This document shows positions 23,880 through 33,237 of a stretch of DNA of 64,000 nt, in pieces. This DNA is from DAOUCP01 sp034432155. GTDB lineage: Bacteria > Chloroflexota > Anaerolineae > Epilineales > Epilineaceae. The stretch is from assembly GCA_034432155.1 (NCBI GenBank), contig DAOUCP010000043.1, positions 1 through 64,000 of the forward strand, written 5' to 3'. Numbering within the stretch: the stretch's first letter is position 1; the number at the start of each line of letters is the position of its first letter. The notes under the pieces were generated by a model, which searched no databases, was not told where the DNA came from, and worked only from the letters and a program-made list of their open reading frames with translations. A program made the translations under genes and the position numbers.

Positions 23880-26045
23880 ATGGCCACCGAGCGAGCGACC
23901 TCTTGGCGGGCCAATCTGCCGCCTGTCGCGGCTCACGATGGGCCGCAGCGGTGGGGCGTCGCCACGTGGACCGGCGCCAGGCGTATGGCCGTCCACGCCA
24001 TGAGCTTGCTCGCGCGCGGCCGCTGGCTGGAGCGGTTGTTCAGCGTCGCCTTCTATGCTGTCGCTTGCCTACTGGCAGGGGCGGCTTTCGCCGCCCCGTT
24101 GGTGATGCCCTCGCGCATTGCTGGCAGCGCCTGGCTCGGTCCGGGCGGTGCTTCTGGACTGCTCACTCTGGTCGTGTGCTGGAGCCTGGCGGCCCTACTG
24201 TTCGAGGCGGGCTCGACGCGGCTGGGACTCCGGGCCATCGCTGCCCTCGGCGTGCTGGTTGCCACCAACAGCTTGCTGCGCTTCGCCGAGACGGTGCTGC
24301 CAGGACCTGGTGGCTTCAGCCCCATCTTCGCTCTGATCCTGCTGGCCGGCTATGCCTATGGCATGCGCTTCGGGTTCCTCATGGGGGCCCTGACGATGCT
24401 CGTGTCTGCCTTGGTGACCGGCGGCGTGGGGCCCTGGTTGCCCTACCAGATGCTGGCGGCTGGTTGGGTCGGCCTGTCGGCTGGGCTCGTGCCTCGACGA
24501 GGGACTGGGCACCGTTGGCGCCCGGAAGCGCGCGAAGTCGCGGTTCTTGCCGCGTTAGGCGCCCTCTGGGGCTTCGGCTATGGCCTGATCATGACGCTCT
24601 GGTTCTGGCCATTCTTGGAGGGCGCCTCTGGCCGGGTACTCCCCGCGAGTGCGCCGTCGTTCGGTCGGTTCGCAGCCTTCTACGTGGCGAGCTCTCTCAC
24701 CTGGGATGCGTTCGCCGCCGCCGGGAATGTCCTGCTCATCGGCGTCTTGGGAGCGCCCGTGCTGGCCGTGTTGCGCCGCTTTGGGCGGCGCTTTGCATTC
24801 GCTTCTGCGCCATCGCCCGCGCGCACCTCCGACCCGGTCCGGCGCGAAGTCGAGGCCACTGCCGGGTTCATGGCGGGGCCCTGTGGCGGGGAGCGAGAAG
24901 CCGCCGAGCTTGCCGAAGAGAGGCTTCTCGCCCAGCTCGACGGATCGATGGCCGGGCAGATTCAGCCGCGGGCGTGGCTCAGTTGCCTGGCGGCAGTGGC
25001 AGCTCTGGTGTCAGTTTCACGACATCCGCTGCTCCTCTTGGCGGCAGCGGCTAGTGTGTGGGTCTTGCGGCACCAGCTCGGCCCTCGGGACTCGGCTTCG
25101 CACCGGCTGGTGGCGATCGCCGGCCTGGCGCTGGCGTTGCCAACGCTGTACAACGGGCTTGTATCCCACGCTGGCCAGACCATCGTGGCTCGCCTGCCGG
25201 CCGCCTGGCCGCTCGTTGGTGGCCCGATTACGCTCGAGGCCCTTGTCTTCGGCCTGCTTTCTGGGCTGTCACTCTGGACGCTGCTGCTGGCTTTCGCGAC
25301 GCTGCTGGCAGCGATGCCGCAACGAGAGCTGGTGCGTCTGCTGCCGCGCGGCTTTGGCGGCGTGACACTGGCAGTGGCCGTCGCCCTTGGCTACGTGCCG
25401 CTCGTCCGGCGCCAGGCGCAGGCCGTCCGGGAAGCGCAGGCGGTGCGCGGCTATGAGCTGCGTGGCGTGCGGGACTGGCCACCGCTCATGATCCCGCTTC
25501 TGGTGGGCGCACTGGAGAGTGGCATGACGATGGCCGAGTCACTCGCGGCCCGGGGGGCTCTCCGGCCGTTGCGGGTGGCGGGGCACCATCGGCTGTTGAT
25601 ACTGGTGGGCCTGGTATTGGTGCTTGCAGGCCTGCTTAGTCCCTGGCCGGCAGCGGTAGCCGATCCTGTTGCCCCGGCGGCCACGTTGCTAGGCGTTGGC
25701 CTGATGACCGGGGTGCTGGTGGCGCTGGGGCGCAGCAGGCCAAGGACAGCTCTGAGGCCTGGCGGCTGGCGATGGTGTGATCGCCTGGTGGCAGGCGCTC
25801 CCTGGCTGCCGCTCATCGTGGCTTTCTTGCACCCCTCCGGCCGGGCAGCGCTCCGCTATACGCCCTATCCGGTCCTGGCGTGGCCGACGCTTCCGGTAGC
25901 GGTGTTGGCTTCCCTGATCGGTCTCGTGGCGCCAGTACTCGTGCTGGGCCTCTTGGGTCGTCGGTCCAGGTGCGGTTCGCGGGACGGAGGCCCGGCCTTC
26001 GTGAGCCGGAGGGGCGAGCCGTTGGCGGATGGAAGAGCGATGTGA
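23880..26045 (+). CDS. Fused ECF transporter S component and T component (predicted cobalamin uptake)
   Basis: Starting at the ATG at 23880 (10 bp after the previous stop), this 721-residue protein joins two membrane parts usually made separately. The N-terminal half (about 30-310) is an S-type substrate-binding unit, with GMRFGFLMGALTMLVSALVT and GPWLPYQMLAAGWVGLSAGL, the pattern of cobalamin/unknown-vitamin ECF S components. A charged linker (about 320-365) follows. The C-terminal half is EcfT, the scaffold, with both coupling-helix signatures: QAVREAQAVRGYELRG and MTMAESLAARG, whose Ala-Arg-Gly sits in the ATPase groove. The riboswitch supports B12 as substrate. The next gene overlaps by 4 bp and supplies the ATPases. 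Confidence 0.85.
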   Translation: MATERATSWRANLPPVAAHDGPQRWGVATWTGARRMAVHAMSLLARGRWLERLFSVAFYAVACLLAGAAFAAPLVMPSRIAGSAWLGPGGASGLLTLVVCWSLAALLFEAGSTRLGLRAIAALGVLVATNSLLRFAETVLPGPGGFSPIFALILLAGYAYGMRFGFLMGALTMLVSALVTGGVGPWLPYQMLAAGWVGLSAGLVPRRGTGHRWRPEAREVAVLAALGALWGFGYGLIMTLWFWPFLEGASGRVLPASAPSFGRFAAFYVASSLTWDAFAAAGNVLLIGVLGAPVLAVLRRFGRRFAFASAPSPARTSDPVRREVEATAGFMAGPCGGEREAAELAEERLLAQLDGSMAGQIQPRAWLSCLAAVAALVSVSRHPLLLLAAAASVWVLRHQLGPRDSASHRLVAIAGLALALPTLYNGLVSHAGQTIVARLPAAWPLVGGPITLEALVFGLLSGLSLWTLLLAFATLLAAMPQRELVRLLPRGFGGVTLAVAVALGYVPLVRRQAQAVREAQAVRGYELRGVRDWPPLMIPLLVGALESGMTMAESLAARGALRPLRVAGHHRLLILVGLVLVLAGLLSPWPAAVADPVAPAATLLGVGLMTGVLVALGRSRPRTALRPGGWRWCDRLVAGAPWLPLIVAFLHPSGRAALRYTPYPVLAWPTLPVAVLASLIGLVAPVLVLGLLGRRSRCGSRDGGPAFVSRRGEPLADGRAM

Positions 26046-27457
26046 TCCGCCTCGCCGCCTACACGTTCACCTATCCTGACATGCCACGGCCGGCGCTCGA
26101 GGGCGTGAGCGCTCGGCTGCCTACGGGCGCAACGGTGCTGGCCAGCGGTCCCAGTGGCTGTGGCAAATCCACCCTCCTGCGGGCCCTCAACGGACTTGTG
26201 CCCCACTTCACGGGTGGCCAGGTCAAAGGTCGGCTGCTGGTCGCGGGGATCGATCCCCTGGCTGCTGGCCCGGCCATCATGAGTGACATCGTTGGCTACG
26301 TGGCCAACGATCCGGAGGCCTGCACGGTGACCGACAGTGTGGCGGACGAGGTGGCTTTCGCCCTTGAGGAACGTGGCACGTCACCGCGCCACATTCGGCG
26401 CCGGGTCGCCAGCGCCCTGGAGGCGGCGGGCCTGCTGCCTCTGGCCGGGCGTCGCATCGATACGCTGTCGGGCGGGGAGCGACAGCGCACCGTCATTGCT
26501 GCCGCCCTGGCGCTGGCTCCCCAGGTCCTGGTGCTGGATGAGCCGACTTCGCAGCTGGACGATGCCGCCGCCGACGAAGTCCTGGCCGCGGTGTCCGATC
26601 TGGCAAGCCGCGGCGGTCTGACGGTGGTGCTCAGCGAACATCGTCGCCGGCGAATCCTCCCCTATGTCACCCACGAGCTCCGCTTCGGTGCACCAGGCGA
26701 ACCGCCGACGTTGCGAACCCCGGTGCCGACCGACGGCCTCGGCGAGCGGCCGGTGACACGTCGCCCTACCGCTCCGGGCGCCGTGGTGCTTCGGCTTGAC
26801 GGCCTGCGCTTCTCCTATGGCCCCTACCCCGTGCTCGCGGATGTGAGCTGCGAGGTCCGGGCTGGGGAGATTGTTGCTCTGACCGGCCCGAGCGGCAGTG
26901 GCAAGACGACGCTCCTACGCCTGATCGCCGGCCTGTTGCGGCCGCAGGGCGGGCGTAGGGAGGTGGTCGAGCAGCCATCCTCCGACCGTTGCTCGGCCAT
27001 GAGCCGGCGTCCGATTGGTTATCTGCCGCAAGATCCAGGCGCTCTCCTGTTCGCCGAAACGGTGTACGACGAGGTGGCAGCATTGCCCATTGGGACTGGC
27101 GGCGGCAGGCGTGCCTCGCGCCGGGTGTGGGCTCTCCTGCATGCTCTGGGGCTGGCCGAAGTAGCCGATCGCTATCCGCGGGACCTGTCCACCGGTCAAC
27201 GACAGCGGGTGGCGCTGGCCGCGATTGCCATCGCTGAGCCACAGCTGCTGCTGCTCGACGAGCCAACGCGCGGCCTCGATGACGAGGCCATCTTCGCTCT
27301 CGGCCAGCTCCTGGACCGTCTCGCCGCTGACGGCGCAGCCATTCTGGTCGCTACGCACGATCGGCGGTTGAGTCGCTGGGCGGACCGGCGTCTCGAACTC
27401 GTCAACGTCGATGCCACCTCGGGCGCTCGCACGCAGGCCGCGGCCGTTCCAGCCTAG
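26042..27457 (+). CDS. Fused double ECF transporter ATPase (EcfA-EcfA')
   Basis: The start is the GTG at 26042, overlapping the previous stop as GTGA; codons upstream in this frame are shadow. The 471-residue protein carries two ABC ATPase domains. The first has GPSGCGKST, LSGGERQRT and LVLDEPTSQLD; the second has GPSGSGKTT, LSTGQRQRV and LLLDEPTRGLD. H-loops are SEHRRR and ATHDRR. Both sites look competent. In ECF transporters two such domains bind the EcfT coupling helices and power vitamin release by S-unit toppling. With the preceding S-T fusion, the whole four-domain transporter is encoded in two genes. Confidence 0.93.
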   Translation: MIRLAAYTFTYPDMPRPALEGVSARLPTGATVLASGPSGCGKSTLLRALNGLVPHFTGGQVKGRLLVAGIDPLAAGPAIMSDIVGYVANDPEACTVTDSVADEVAFALEERGTSPRHIRRRVASALEAAGLLPLAGRRIDTLSGGERQRTVIAAALALAPQVLVLDEPTSQLDDAAADEVLAAVSDLASRGGLTVVLSEHRRRRILPYVTHELRFGAPGEPPTLRTPVPTDGLGERPVTRRPTAPGAVVLRLDGLRFSYGPYPVLADVSCEVRAGEIVALTGPSGSGKTTLLRLIAGLLRPQGGRREVVEQPSSDRCSAMSRRPIGYLPQDPGALLFAETVYDEVAALPIGTGGGRRASRRVWALLHALGLAEVADRYPRDLSTGQRQRVALAAIAIAEPQLLLLDEPTRGLDDEAIFALGQLLDRLAADGAAILVATHDRRLSRWADRRLELVNVDATSGARTQAAAVPA

Positions 27458-27472
27458 CCAGACTTCTCTCTA

Positions 27473-27494
27473 GCCCGCCAACGGGCGTTGTTGT
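27473..27494 (+). terminator. Terminator of the ECF operon
   Basis: GCCCG-CCAA-CGGGC (27473-27486) followed by GTTGTTGT, in the 50-bp gap between the ECF ATPase and the convergent subtilase. The stem is short but the position is apt. Confidence 0.45.
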
Positions 27495-27507
27495 CCAGCC
27501 CCGGCGC

Positions 27508-30500
27508 CTAGGGTGTCGGAGTGCCCGGCTCGGCTGGCTCCGTGGCTGACGGTTCTGCCGGCGCTGGCGCGAAGTCGTAGTTCTGCGCTGCCAGCGGCAG
27601 ATAGAGTGCGATCCGACCGAAGGGCAGGACCTGAACGCTCTCGGAACGGAGGTTGTAAGGGTAGTGGACGAGGAGCGCCAGGGGCGGCTTCTCGAGCTCG
27701 TCCATGCGGTTGGGACAGCCGACCACCGTCACCGCTGCCGAGCCACCGGCGTCGAGGGGCAGCAGCTCCGGGAGGCCCGGAACCGGCGAGCCGCTCTCGT
27801 CCAGAATGCGGACGCAGTCCACCAGCTCCTGATCGAAGAGGTAGGCAGCGCCCTCGTGTGGTCCGCGCTCGAGGCCGGCAGGCACGTTGTCCGGAGCGTT
27901 GTCATAACCCAGATAGGTCTCTGTCTCCTCGAAGTCGCCGGTGGCGTCCCAAATGGTGATGCCGAATCCGAATTGCGCCTTGCCACCGTCCATGTCCAGG
28001 CCCAGACCGAACTCGGGATGGTTCGCCATGAACCGGAGAACGGCCACATTCTCCGAGATGTCGAACGGCTCGAAGAAGGTGAAGAATGAGCCATCCGATC
28101 GAACGGCCGAGGCCGCATTGGGCTCCAGCGTGCCCGGGAGCATGGTGCCCAACAGCGTGCCCCAACGATTACCACTCAGACGCACATTCCAGCCGACCTT
28201 GTCCCATTTCCCATCCAAGTCCAAGTCGAAGTAAACCCGGATCTGGGTGTCGTATGGGATGCGCCGGGTCCCGGTGGTGCGCATGGCGAACTCCAGGATG
28301 TCAAGGGTGACTGTTGGGTGTGTGGTGTCCGTGATGCCCGAGCTGAACCACCGCACGCCAACATCGGTGATGTTGAGCTTGTCTGGATAGGCAGGCTCGG
28401 CCGGATCGGTGCCGATCCGCAGGTAGGTGGCCTGGCCGCCTGCCTGCAAACACGGATTCGCGAAAGCGATCCGCGCAGGACCACCGCGCAGATCGATCGG
28501 CCCTGCCGTGCCAGCGCGCACGCAACTTGCCCGATGAGGCAGCGTGTGGAATGGCACCCTTGGGGCGTCGCCCTCGGCCACGGGGGCGCCCCTCTCGTCC
28601 ACTTCGGTGGCTACGACGAAGCCGTTCACCTCGGCGGCGGCGAATGCGCCTGGGTTCGCCATGGCGTTCGCCCGATTCTCATCGGGCAATGTCCACGCCC
28701 CCAGCGCTGCCGGATCGGCCGTCAACTGGACCTCGACGCTCGCCGTGGCCTTCGCGGCCACGGTGATGGTCGGCGGATGGCAGGACAGCACGATGCCCTG
28801 GTTTTCCGTCTCGGGGTAGAGGAACGAGGCGCTGAGCGCGTACGTCTTGGGCTGGTCACTCAAGTTTCGAATCGTTAGCTGCCGGGACTGGCTGGTGGGC
28901 TGACGTGCGGCGAAGACGTCGCCGAAGCCGATCTCGGCGAGCCCGCGATCGGAACGAAGAAGCGTCCCGGCTCGCGCACTGGCCAAAGCATCGACCAACC
29001 CGGCGCCCTGGCGCGTGATGCTGACGACGCGGGCGGGATCGCTTGTCTCAGGAAGGATGACCGGCCTGGCGTAGTTGATCGCCAACGCCCCGATGTCGGC
29101 CGCCGTCAGGCCGAGTTGCTGGCGCTGGTTGCGCTCCCACAAGAGGGCGGCCACACCGGCCACATGCGGGCTCGCCATCGAGGTGCCACTGTTGGACATC
29201 GCGCCAAAGCCGGTGCCAGCGTACACCGAAAGGATGTTGGTCCCGGGCGCGGTGATCTGCGGCTTCACGCTCCCGCTGAAACGGCCGGGACCACGGCTGC
29301 TGCCGGCGTTGATGTTGTTCGTGAGCTCCGGCCGCTCGTAGACCTCGAAGGTAGCCAGCACCTCTCGGCCGGCCAGCAGCTCGGCCTGGATCTTCTCGCC
29401 GTCGCCCTTGCTGATCATCACACCGGCCAGATCCGTGCAAGGCCACTTCGGCCAGCAAGTCCCGGTCATGCCCGAGGGGGCGCGATCGTCGCTGAAGACG
29501 ACCACGGCCCGGGCTCCGAAGGCCGCCGCGCTGGCGAACTTCTCGGCGAAGGTGCACGTGCCGCGTTGCACCAGAGCAACTTTGCCGGATACATCCTGGA
29601 TGGGTGGCACGGGCTTGCCCTCGGCGTCGGGGCAGGCCAAGCCATACCAGGCCATGGGCACCCTAGTGATCGGCGGCAAGTGGTCGAATGTGGGACCCAG
29701 AAGCTCGTTCGAGGTGTAGGCAACGACCGAGATCTCGTCTCCAGGCCAGGCTGCTCCAAAGAGCACGCCTGTCTCGCCGCTGGCATACGAGTTGGCGACG
29801 CTGAGGCCCATCTCGGCTGCACCCGGCGAGCTCACGATGTACGGCACGTCGCCACTGTTCCCGGCCGAGAACATGGCAACGACGCCGCTGTCGACAATCC
29901 GACCGATCACCTGGTTGTACAGTTCCATGCCGCCACCCCAAGCACCGCCAACACTCATATTCAGCACGTGGATCGGCAGGCGATTTCCCTCGGCATCGGT
30001 CGCCGGCACACCCTCGACTTCCAGTCCCAAGTTGTGCTTGAGCAGCCAGTCGAGGCCGTCGTAGCTGAGTCGCGTGGAGGGCTGGAAGTTGGCGATACCG
30101 ATGGGATTGCCGAAGATCTTGATCGCCACGAGCTTGGCATCGGGTGCTACGCCAACTGGGCTGCCGAGCGCGCCTCCGGGCGTCATCGAGCCAGCCCCCG
30201 CGGCGATGCCGGCCACGTGGCTACCATGTCCTTGCCCCGCCGAGCCGTTGACGGCTATCTGATCGAGAGGATCATCATCGGGCTCGGGCACCGTTGTGCA
30301 GCGGGCGCCTTCGGGCAGTTGCGCCGGGCAATTGGGCGCGTAGTAGGGTCCGGCCAGATCGACGCCACCGATCACTTTGGCAGTCGGGAACGAGCCCGGT
30401 TCGATCTGGTTTGGGTCGTTGGCGGCGTATGCCTCGGGGGTACCCGGCCCGCCCAGGCTGGCATGCATGTAGTCGACACCCATGTCGATGATGGCAATGA

Positions 30501-31086
30501 CAGCACCCTTGCCTGTCAGTCCCAGCTCGTCCTTGACCTGAGTAGCGCCGATGTGCGGCACCGAGCGGTCCAGCTCGATCCGGAGCTCCGGGGCCGGCAC
30601 GACGCTCACCACACCAGGGAGGCGTGCAATCTCACGCTGTTGCTGGGCATTGGCGTGCACCAAGAGGCCATTCAAGGCGGCCTGATAACGGCTCACGACG
30701 ATCGCCCCGAGGTTGGTAATGCGGACCTCGGCCTCTGCCTGGCGAGCCTGAATTGCGGCCAGCCAGGAACGGAGCGTCGGCAAGGCCACAGGACGCTTGG
30801 TCGGTGCCGGGGCTGTTGCACCAGCAGCAGCGGCGTATAGATCGTACAGCGGAGGACCTGACAGCAAGACGATGACGTAGTCGTCGGCAGCGAGACGCTC
30901 CGTCTCGGCTTGGGCTGCCAAGGTGGCGTTCCGGGCGTAGGTCGATTGTGATGCGCTGGCATGTTCCGTCCAGCGGCTCGCCGGCGGAGTGCCAGCGGCG
31001 GCGACAACGGCAAGAGCCAGCCAGAAGAGGCCGGCGGTTCCTGCCAGGATCACCCACAGCCGAAGGATCGCTGAACGGTGGCTCAT
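27508..31086 (-). CDS. Large secreted subtilisin-like (S8) protease with PA domain
   Basis: The start is the ATG at 31086, preceded by AAAGGAG, giving 1192 residues; the upstream extension in the same frame is intergenic repeat. The order is: signal peptide (about 8-31), I9-type propeptide (about 68-170), then the S8 domain. Its catalytic Asp is in VIAIIDMGVDY (D201), its His in GQGHGSHVAG (H287), and its Ser in NSGTSMASPHVAG. A PA domain is inserted before the Ser motif (KVALVQRGTCTFAEK). Fn3-like and beta domains follow. The end has the phrase ALYLPLAAQNY and a Pro/Thr tail. It probably degrades extracellular protein. A promoter of the TTGCCG type lies at 31193-31221. Confidence 0.93.
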   Translation of the reverse strand: MSHRSAILRLWVILAGTAGLFWLALAVVAAAGTPPASRWTEHASASQSTYARNATLAAQAETERLAADDYVIVLLSGPPLYDLYAAAAGATAPAPTKRPVALPTLRSWLAAIQARQAEAEVRITNLGAIVVSRYQAALNGLLVHANAQQQREIARLPGVVSVVPAPELRIELDRSVPHIGATQVKDELGLTGKGAVIAIIDMGVDYMHASLGGPGTPEAYAANDPNQIEPGSFPTAKVIGGVDLAGPYYAPNCPAQLPEGARCTTVPEPDDDPLDQIAVNGSAGQGHGSHVAGIAAGAGSMTPGGALGSPVGVAPDAKLVAIKIFGNPIGIANFQPSTRLSYDGLDWLLKHNLGLEVEGVPATDAEGNRLPIHVLNMSVGGAWGGGMELYNQVIGRIVDSGVVAMFSAGNSGDVPYIVSSPGAAEMGLSVANSYASGETGVLFGAAWPGDEISVVAYTSNELLGPTFDHLPPITRVPMAWYGLACPDAEGKPVPPIQDVSGKVALVQRGTCTFAEKFASAAAFGARAVVVFSDDRAPSGMTGTCWPKWPCTDLAGVMISKGDGEKIQAELLAGREVLATFEVYERPELTNNINAGSSRGPGRFSGSVKPQITAPGTNILSVYAGTGFGAMSNSGTSMASPHVAGVAALLWERNQRQQLGLTAADIGALAINYARPVILPETSDPARVVSITRQGAGLVDALASARAGTLLRSDRGLAEIGFGDVFAARQPTSQSRQLTIRNLSDQPKTYALSASFLYPETENQGIVLSCHPPTITVAAKATASVEVQLTADPAALGAWTLPDENRANAMANPGAFAAAEVNGFVVATEVDERGAPVAEGDAPRVPFHTLPHRASCVRAGTAGPIDLRGGPARIAFANPCLQAGGQATYLRIGTDPAEPAYPDKLNITDVGVRWFSSGITDTTHPTVTLDILEFAMRTTGTRRIPYDTQIRVYFDLDLDGKWDKVGWNVRLSGNRWGTLLGTMLPGTLEPNAASAVRSDGSFFTFFEPFDISENVAVLRFMANHPEFGLGLDMDGGKAQFGFGITIWDATGDFEETETYLGYDNAPDNVPAGLERGPHEGAAYLFDQELVDCVRILDESGSPVPGLPELLPLDAGGSAAVTVVGCPNRMDELEKPPLALLVHYPYNLRSESVQVLPFGRIALYLPLAAQNYDFAPAPAEPSATEPAEPGTPTP

Positions 31087-31192
31087 GCGTTGGCTCCTTT
31101 CGAGAATAGACGGGCTGCCCGGCGACAGCACAGGAAACAAGGCCAGGCCCCGGGCCGCGACCTGCGGCGGGCCAGGCCGCCGCGTGCCGGGC

Positions 31193-31221
31193 AGTATACC
31201 GCGCGGCCGGAACCGCGGCAA
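31193..31221 (-). promoter_or_regulatory. Promoter of the subtilase gene
   Basis: On the minus strand, TTGCCG (31216-31221), 17 bp, TATACT (31193-31198), giving a leader of about 100 bases before the ATG at 31086. Confidence 0.6.
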
Positions 31222-31259
31222 GGCATCTGGTTGTGGCGGACACGACGAAGTTTCCTGGG

Positions 31260-31450
31260 GATGTAGCGGATCCATGACCTTGTAGCCATCCCAGCGTCTT
31301 TGCCACACGGCCGATTCATCGCTGTGCCGCCATCCCGGCATCTCCGTGCCGGGATCGATCCATGGCCGTGCCGCCATCGGACCGCCGTGAGCTGGGATCG
31401 CGTCCGGCAGTGCATGGGCTGGCGCGTTCGCCGGGCCGTGAGTACCATTG
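31260..31450. repeat. Decayed ~42-bp repeats between divergent genes
   Basis: Phrases such as GTGCCGCCATC and GCCGTGAG/GCCGGGATCG recur about every 40-44 bp in the gap between the subtilase promoter and the small basic gene. The copies are badly decayed, so the period is approximate. The rest of the 467-bp gap shows no gene. Confidence 0.5.
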
Positions 31451-31553
31451 CCCGTGGATCGTCGCGCCGGGCGATCGACGCGAAGGAAACGCTGCGCGCC
31501 AGACCGCTGCTCGAGCGGCGGCGCGTCGTCGGGCGCATCTAGGAGGCGAGGGC

Positions 31554-31748
31554 ATGGCCATCGAACGACAGCGGGAACTGCGGCGGAGACGGTGCCGGCG
31601 CTCGAAAGTGCGTGCCCTGCGGGCACGTCTGGCCAAGGCCACCGACAAGGGGGAGCGCCAGCGGCTGCTGGCCAAGCTGCAGCGCATCAGCCTCGTGCCT
31701 GTTGTGGAGGCCAAGGCTGCTCCACGAAGGGGTGCAGCGCGATCGTGA
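31554..31748 (+). CDS. Small basic protein, DUF6800-like
   Basis: An AGGAGG sequence sits seven bases before the ATG at 31554, giving a 64-residue, very basic protein that starts MAIERQRELRRRRCRRSK. It continues as a charged helix (LRARLAKATDKGERQRLLAK) ending in LQRISLVP. The layout resembles small proteins grouped as DUF6800, a link I make from memory. The helix could bind RNA or a ribosome, but no function is known to me. The next gene starts about 13 bp after its stop. The open frame extends upstream to 31362, but only the segment with the ribosome site looks genuine. Confidence 0.6.
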   Translation: MAIERQRELRRRRCRRSKVRALRARLAKATDKGERQRLLAKLQRISLVPVVEAKAAPRRGAARS

Positions 31749-31761
31749 GGGCTGGTCGGTA

Positions 31762-33126
31762 GTGCCGGCCGAGTGCCGATCGCTGTCCCTCGGGGCCCGG
31801 CCGGTGCCGCCGGGCGCGAACGCACCGCGGATTGTCTGCTTCGGACCTGGACCGCGCTTCAAGGGCGGCATCGCCCAGTACAACACTGCCCTGGCGCGAG
31901 CGCTGTACGATGCTGGCGCGCGCGTCACCATCGCCAGCTGGAGCCAACCGTACCCGGCGTTCATCCCTCGCGATTTCGCCGATACCCGGAGTCGGGATCG
32001 GTTTCTCGCCGGCTACGACATCCCGGTTCTCTATCTCACCAACTGGAATGCGCCAACCAGTTGGTGGCGCACAGCGCGCACCATTGCTGCGGGCGAGCCC
32101 GACAAGGTGGTGCTGCAATGGTGCAGCCCGCTACAGGGATTGCCGATGGCGGTCATTGCCAGTCGACTGCGGGCAACCAGCCGTGCCGAAATCGTGTTCG
32201 ATGTCCATTTCGTGACCGCCAAGGAGCGGAGTTGGTTGGACGCACCACTCACCCGATTGGCCTTGGAACACGGCCACACCTTCGTGGTGCACAGCTACCA
32301 GACAGCCGAGGAGCTCAGAGCCTTGTTGCCGCAGCAGAGCTTTCTCTTGAGCCTTGACGGAACGGTACGCCCGGAGCGACAACCCGTGCGGGCGCTTGCG
32401 GAGCGGGTGATCCTGAAGCTCTATCATCCGATCTACTCGCTCTACCGACCCGATCCGAGCTTCGATCGCCAGGCCTGGAGGGCGCGACATGGGCTTCGGC
32501 GGCACGTATTCCTCTTCTTTGGCTTCATTCGCAAGTACAAGGGTCTGCACTACTGCCTCCAGGCCTTCGCCGAACTCGTCCGGGAGCGTGACGATGTAAG
32601 CCTGCTGGTTGTCGGTGAACCGTTCTGGCGGGCCCAAGACGGCGCCCGCCTGCCCCATCGGCTCCGCTCGGCGTTCTTCGGAGTGTTGAAGAAGCTGTTC
32701 CTGAATCAAGCCGACGATGAGCGTGGCTATGATCCGCTGGCACGCATCGACCAGCTCGGAATCCGGGATCGAGTGCTGGTGGTCGATCGTTTCGTTGCCA
32801 ACGAGGAGGTCGCGCCGTACTTCCAAGCTGCCGACGCGGTGTTGCTGTTCTACGAGACAGCCTCACCGAGTGGCGTGGCCAGCCTCGGCTTCCAGTTCGG
32901 GCTCCCGGCGCTGGCCACCCGTCTCGGCCACTTGGCGGAGACGATCGTTGACGGCGAAAACGGCTACTTGGCCGAGCCGGGCAACGTCGCCGACATGGTG
33001 CGGGCCATGAAGCGCGCCATTGAGGAGCCCATCCCGCCGGAGCGCGTGCTAGCGGCTGCCGAGCAGTTCAGTTGGGCCAACTACGCCCGTGCCATCCTGG
33101 CCCCCCGGCCGCTGGCGGCGGTCTGA
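31762..33126 (+). CDS. GT4-family glycosyltransferase
   Basis: This protein has two Rossmann halves. The first begins PRIVCFGPGPRFKGGIAQYN, where the GGI loop binds the sugar donor. The second contains FLFFGFIRKYKGLHYCLQAF, VVDRFVANEEVAPYFQAADA and the donor-binding acidic region LLFYETASPSGVASLGFQFG, in which the usual E-x7-E pattern is changed. Such enzymes transfer sugars from nucleotide donors to glycan or lipid acceptors in the cytoplasm. The start is unclear: GTG at 31762 gives 454 residues, GTG at 31732 is possible, and neither has a strong ribosome site. The donor and product are unknown. Confidence 0.85.
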   Translation: MPAECRSLSLGARPVPPGANAPRIVCFGPGPRFKGGIAQYNTALARALYDAGARVTIASWSQPYPAFIPRDFADTRSRDRFLAGYDIPVLYLTNWNAPTSWWRTARTIAAGEPDKVVLQWCSPLQGLPMAVIASRLRATSRAEIVFDVHFVTAKERSWLDAPLTRLALEHGHTFVVHSYQTAEELRALLPQQSFLLSLDGTVRPERQPVRALAERVILKLYHPIYSLYRPDPSFDRQAWRARHGLRRHVFLFFGFIRKYKGLHYCLQAFAELVRERDDVSLLVVGEPFWRAQDGARLPHRLRSAFFGVLKKLFLNQADDERGYDPLARIDQLGIRDRVLVVDRFVANEEVAPYFQAADAVLLFYETASPSGVASLGFQFGLPALATRLGHLAETIVDGENGYLAEPGNVADMVRAMKRAIEEPIPPERVLAAAEQFSWANYARAILAPRPLAAV

Positions 33127-33129
33127 AGG

Positions 33130-33237
33130 GACGCCCAGCGAGCGAGACACAGTGGCGTTCCGATAGGACGCCTGACCCTCGCGGGAGCGTGGCGTTTCAG
33201 AACCACGCCCGGGGCGTGAGACAGCGTGGCCTTCCGC
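33130..33237. repeat. Decayed ~36-bp repeats between convergent genes
   Basis: Three loose copies containing GAGACA/GCGTGGCGTTCC and ACGCC phrases fill the gap between the GT4 gene and the lipoprotein gene. No terminator is clear here. Confidence 0.5.

Noticed and set aside
29116..30840. 574-residue plus-strand open frame within the subtilase
   Set aside because: No recognisable motif; it mirrors the catalytic protease domain on the other strand.
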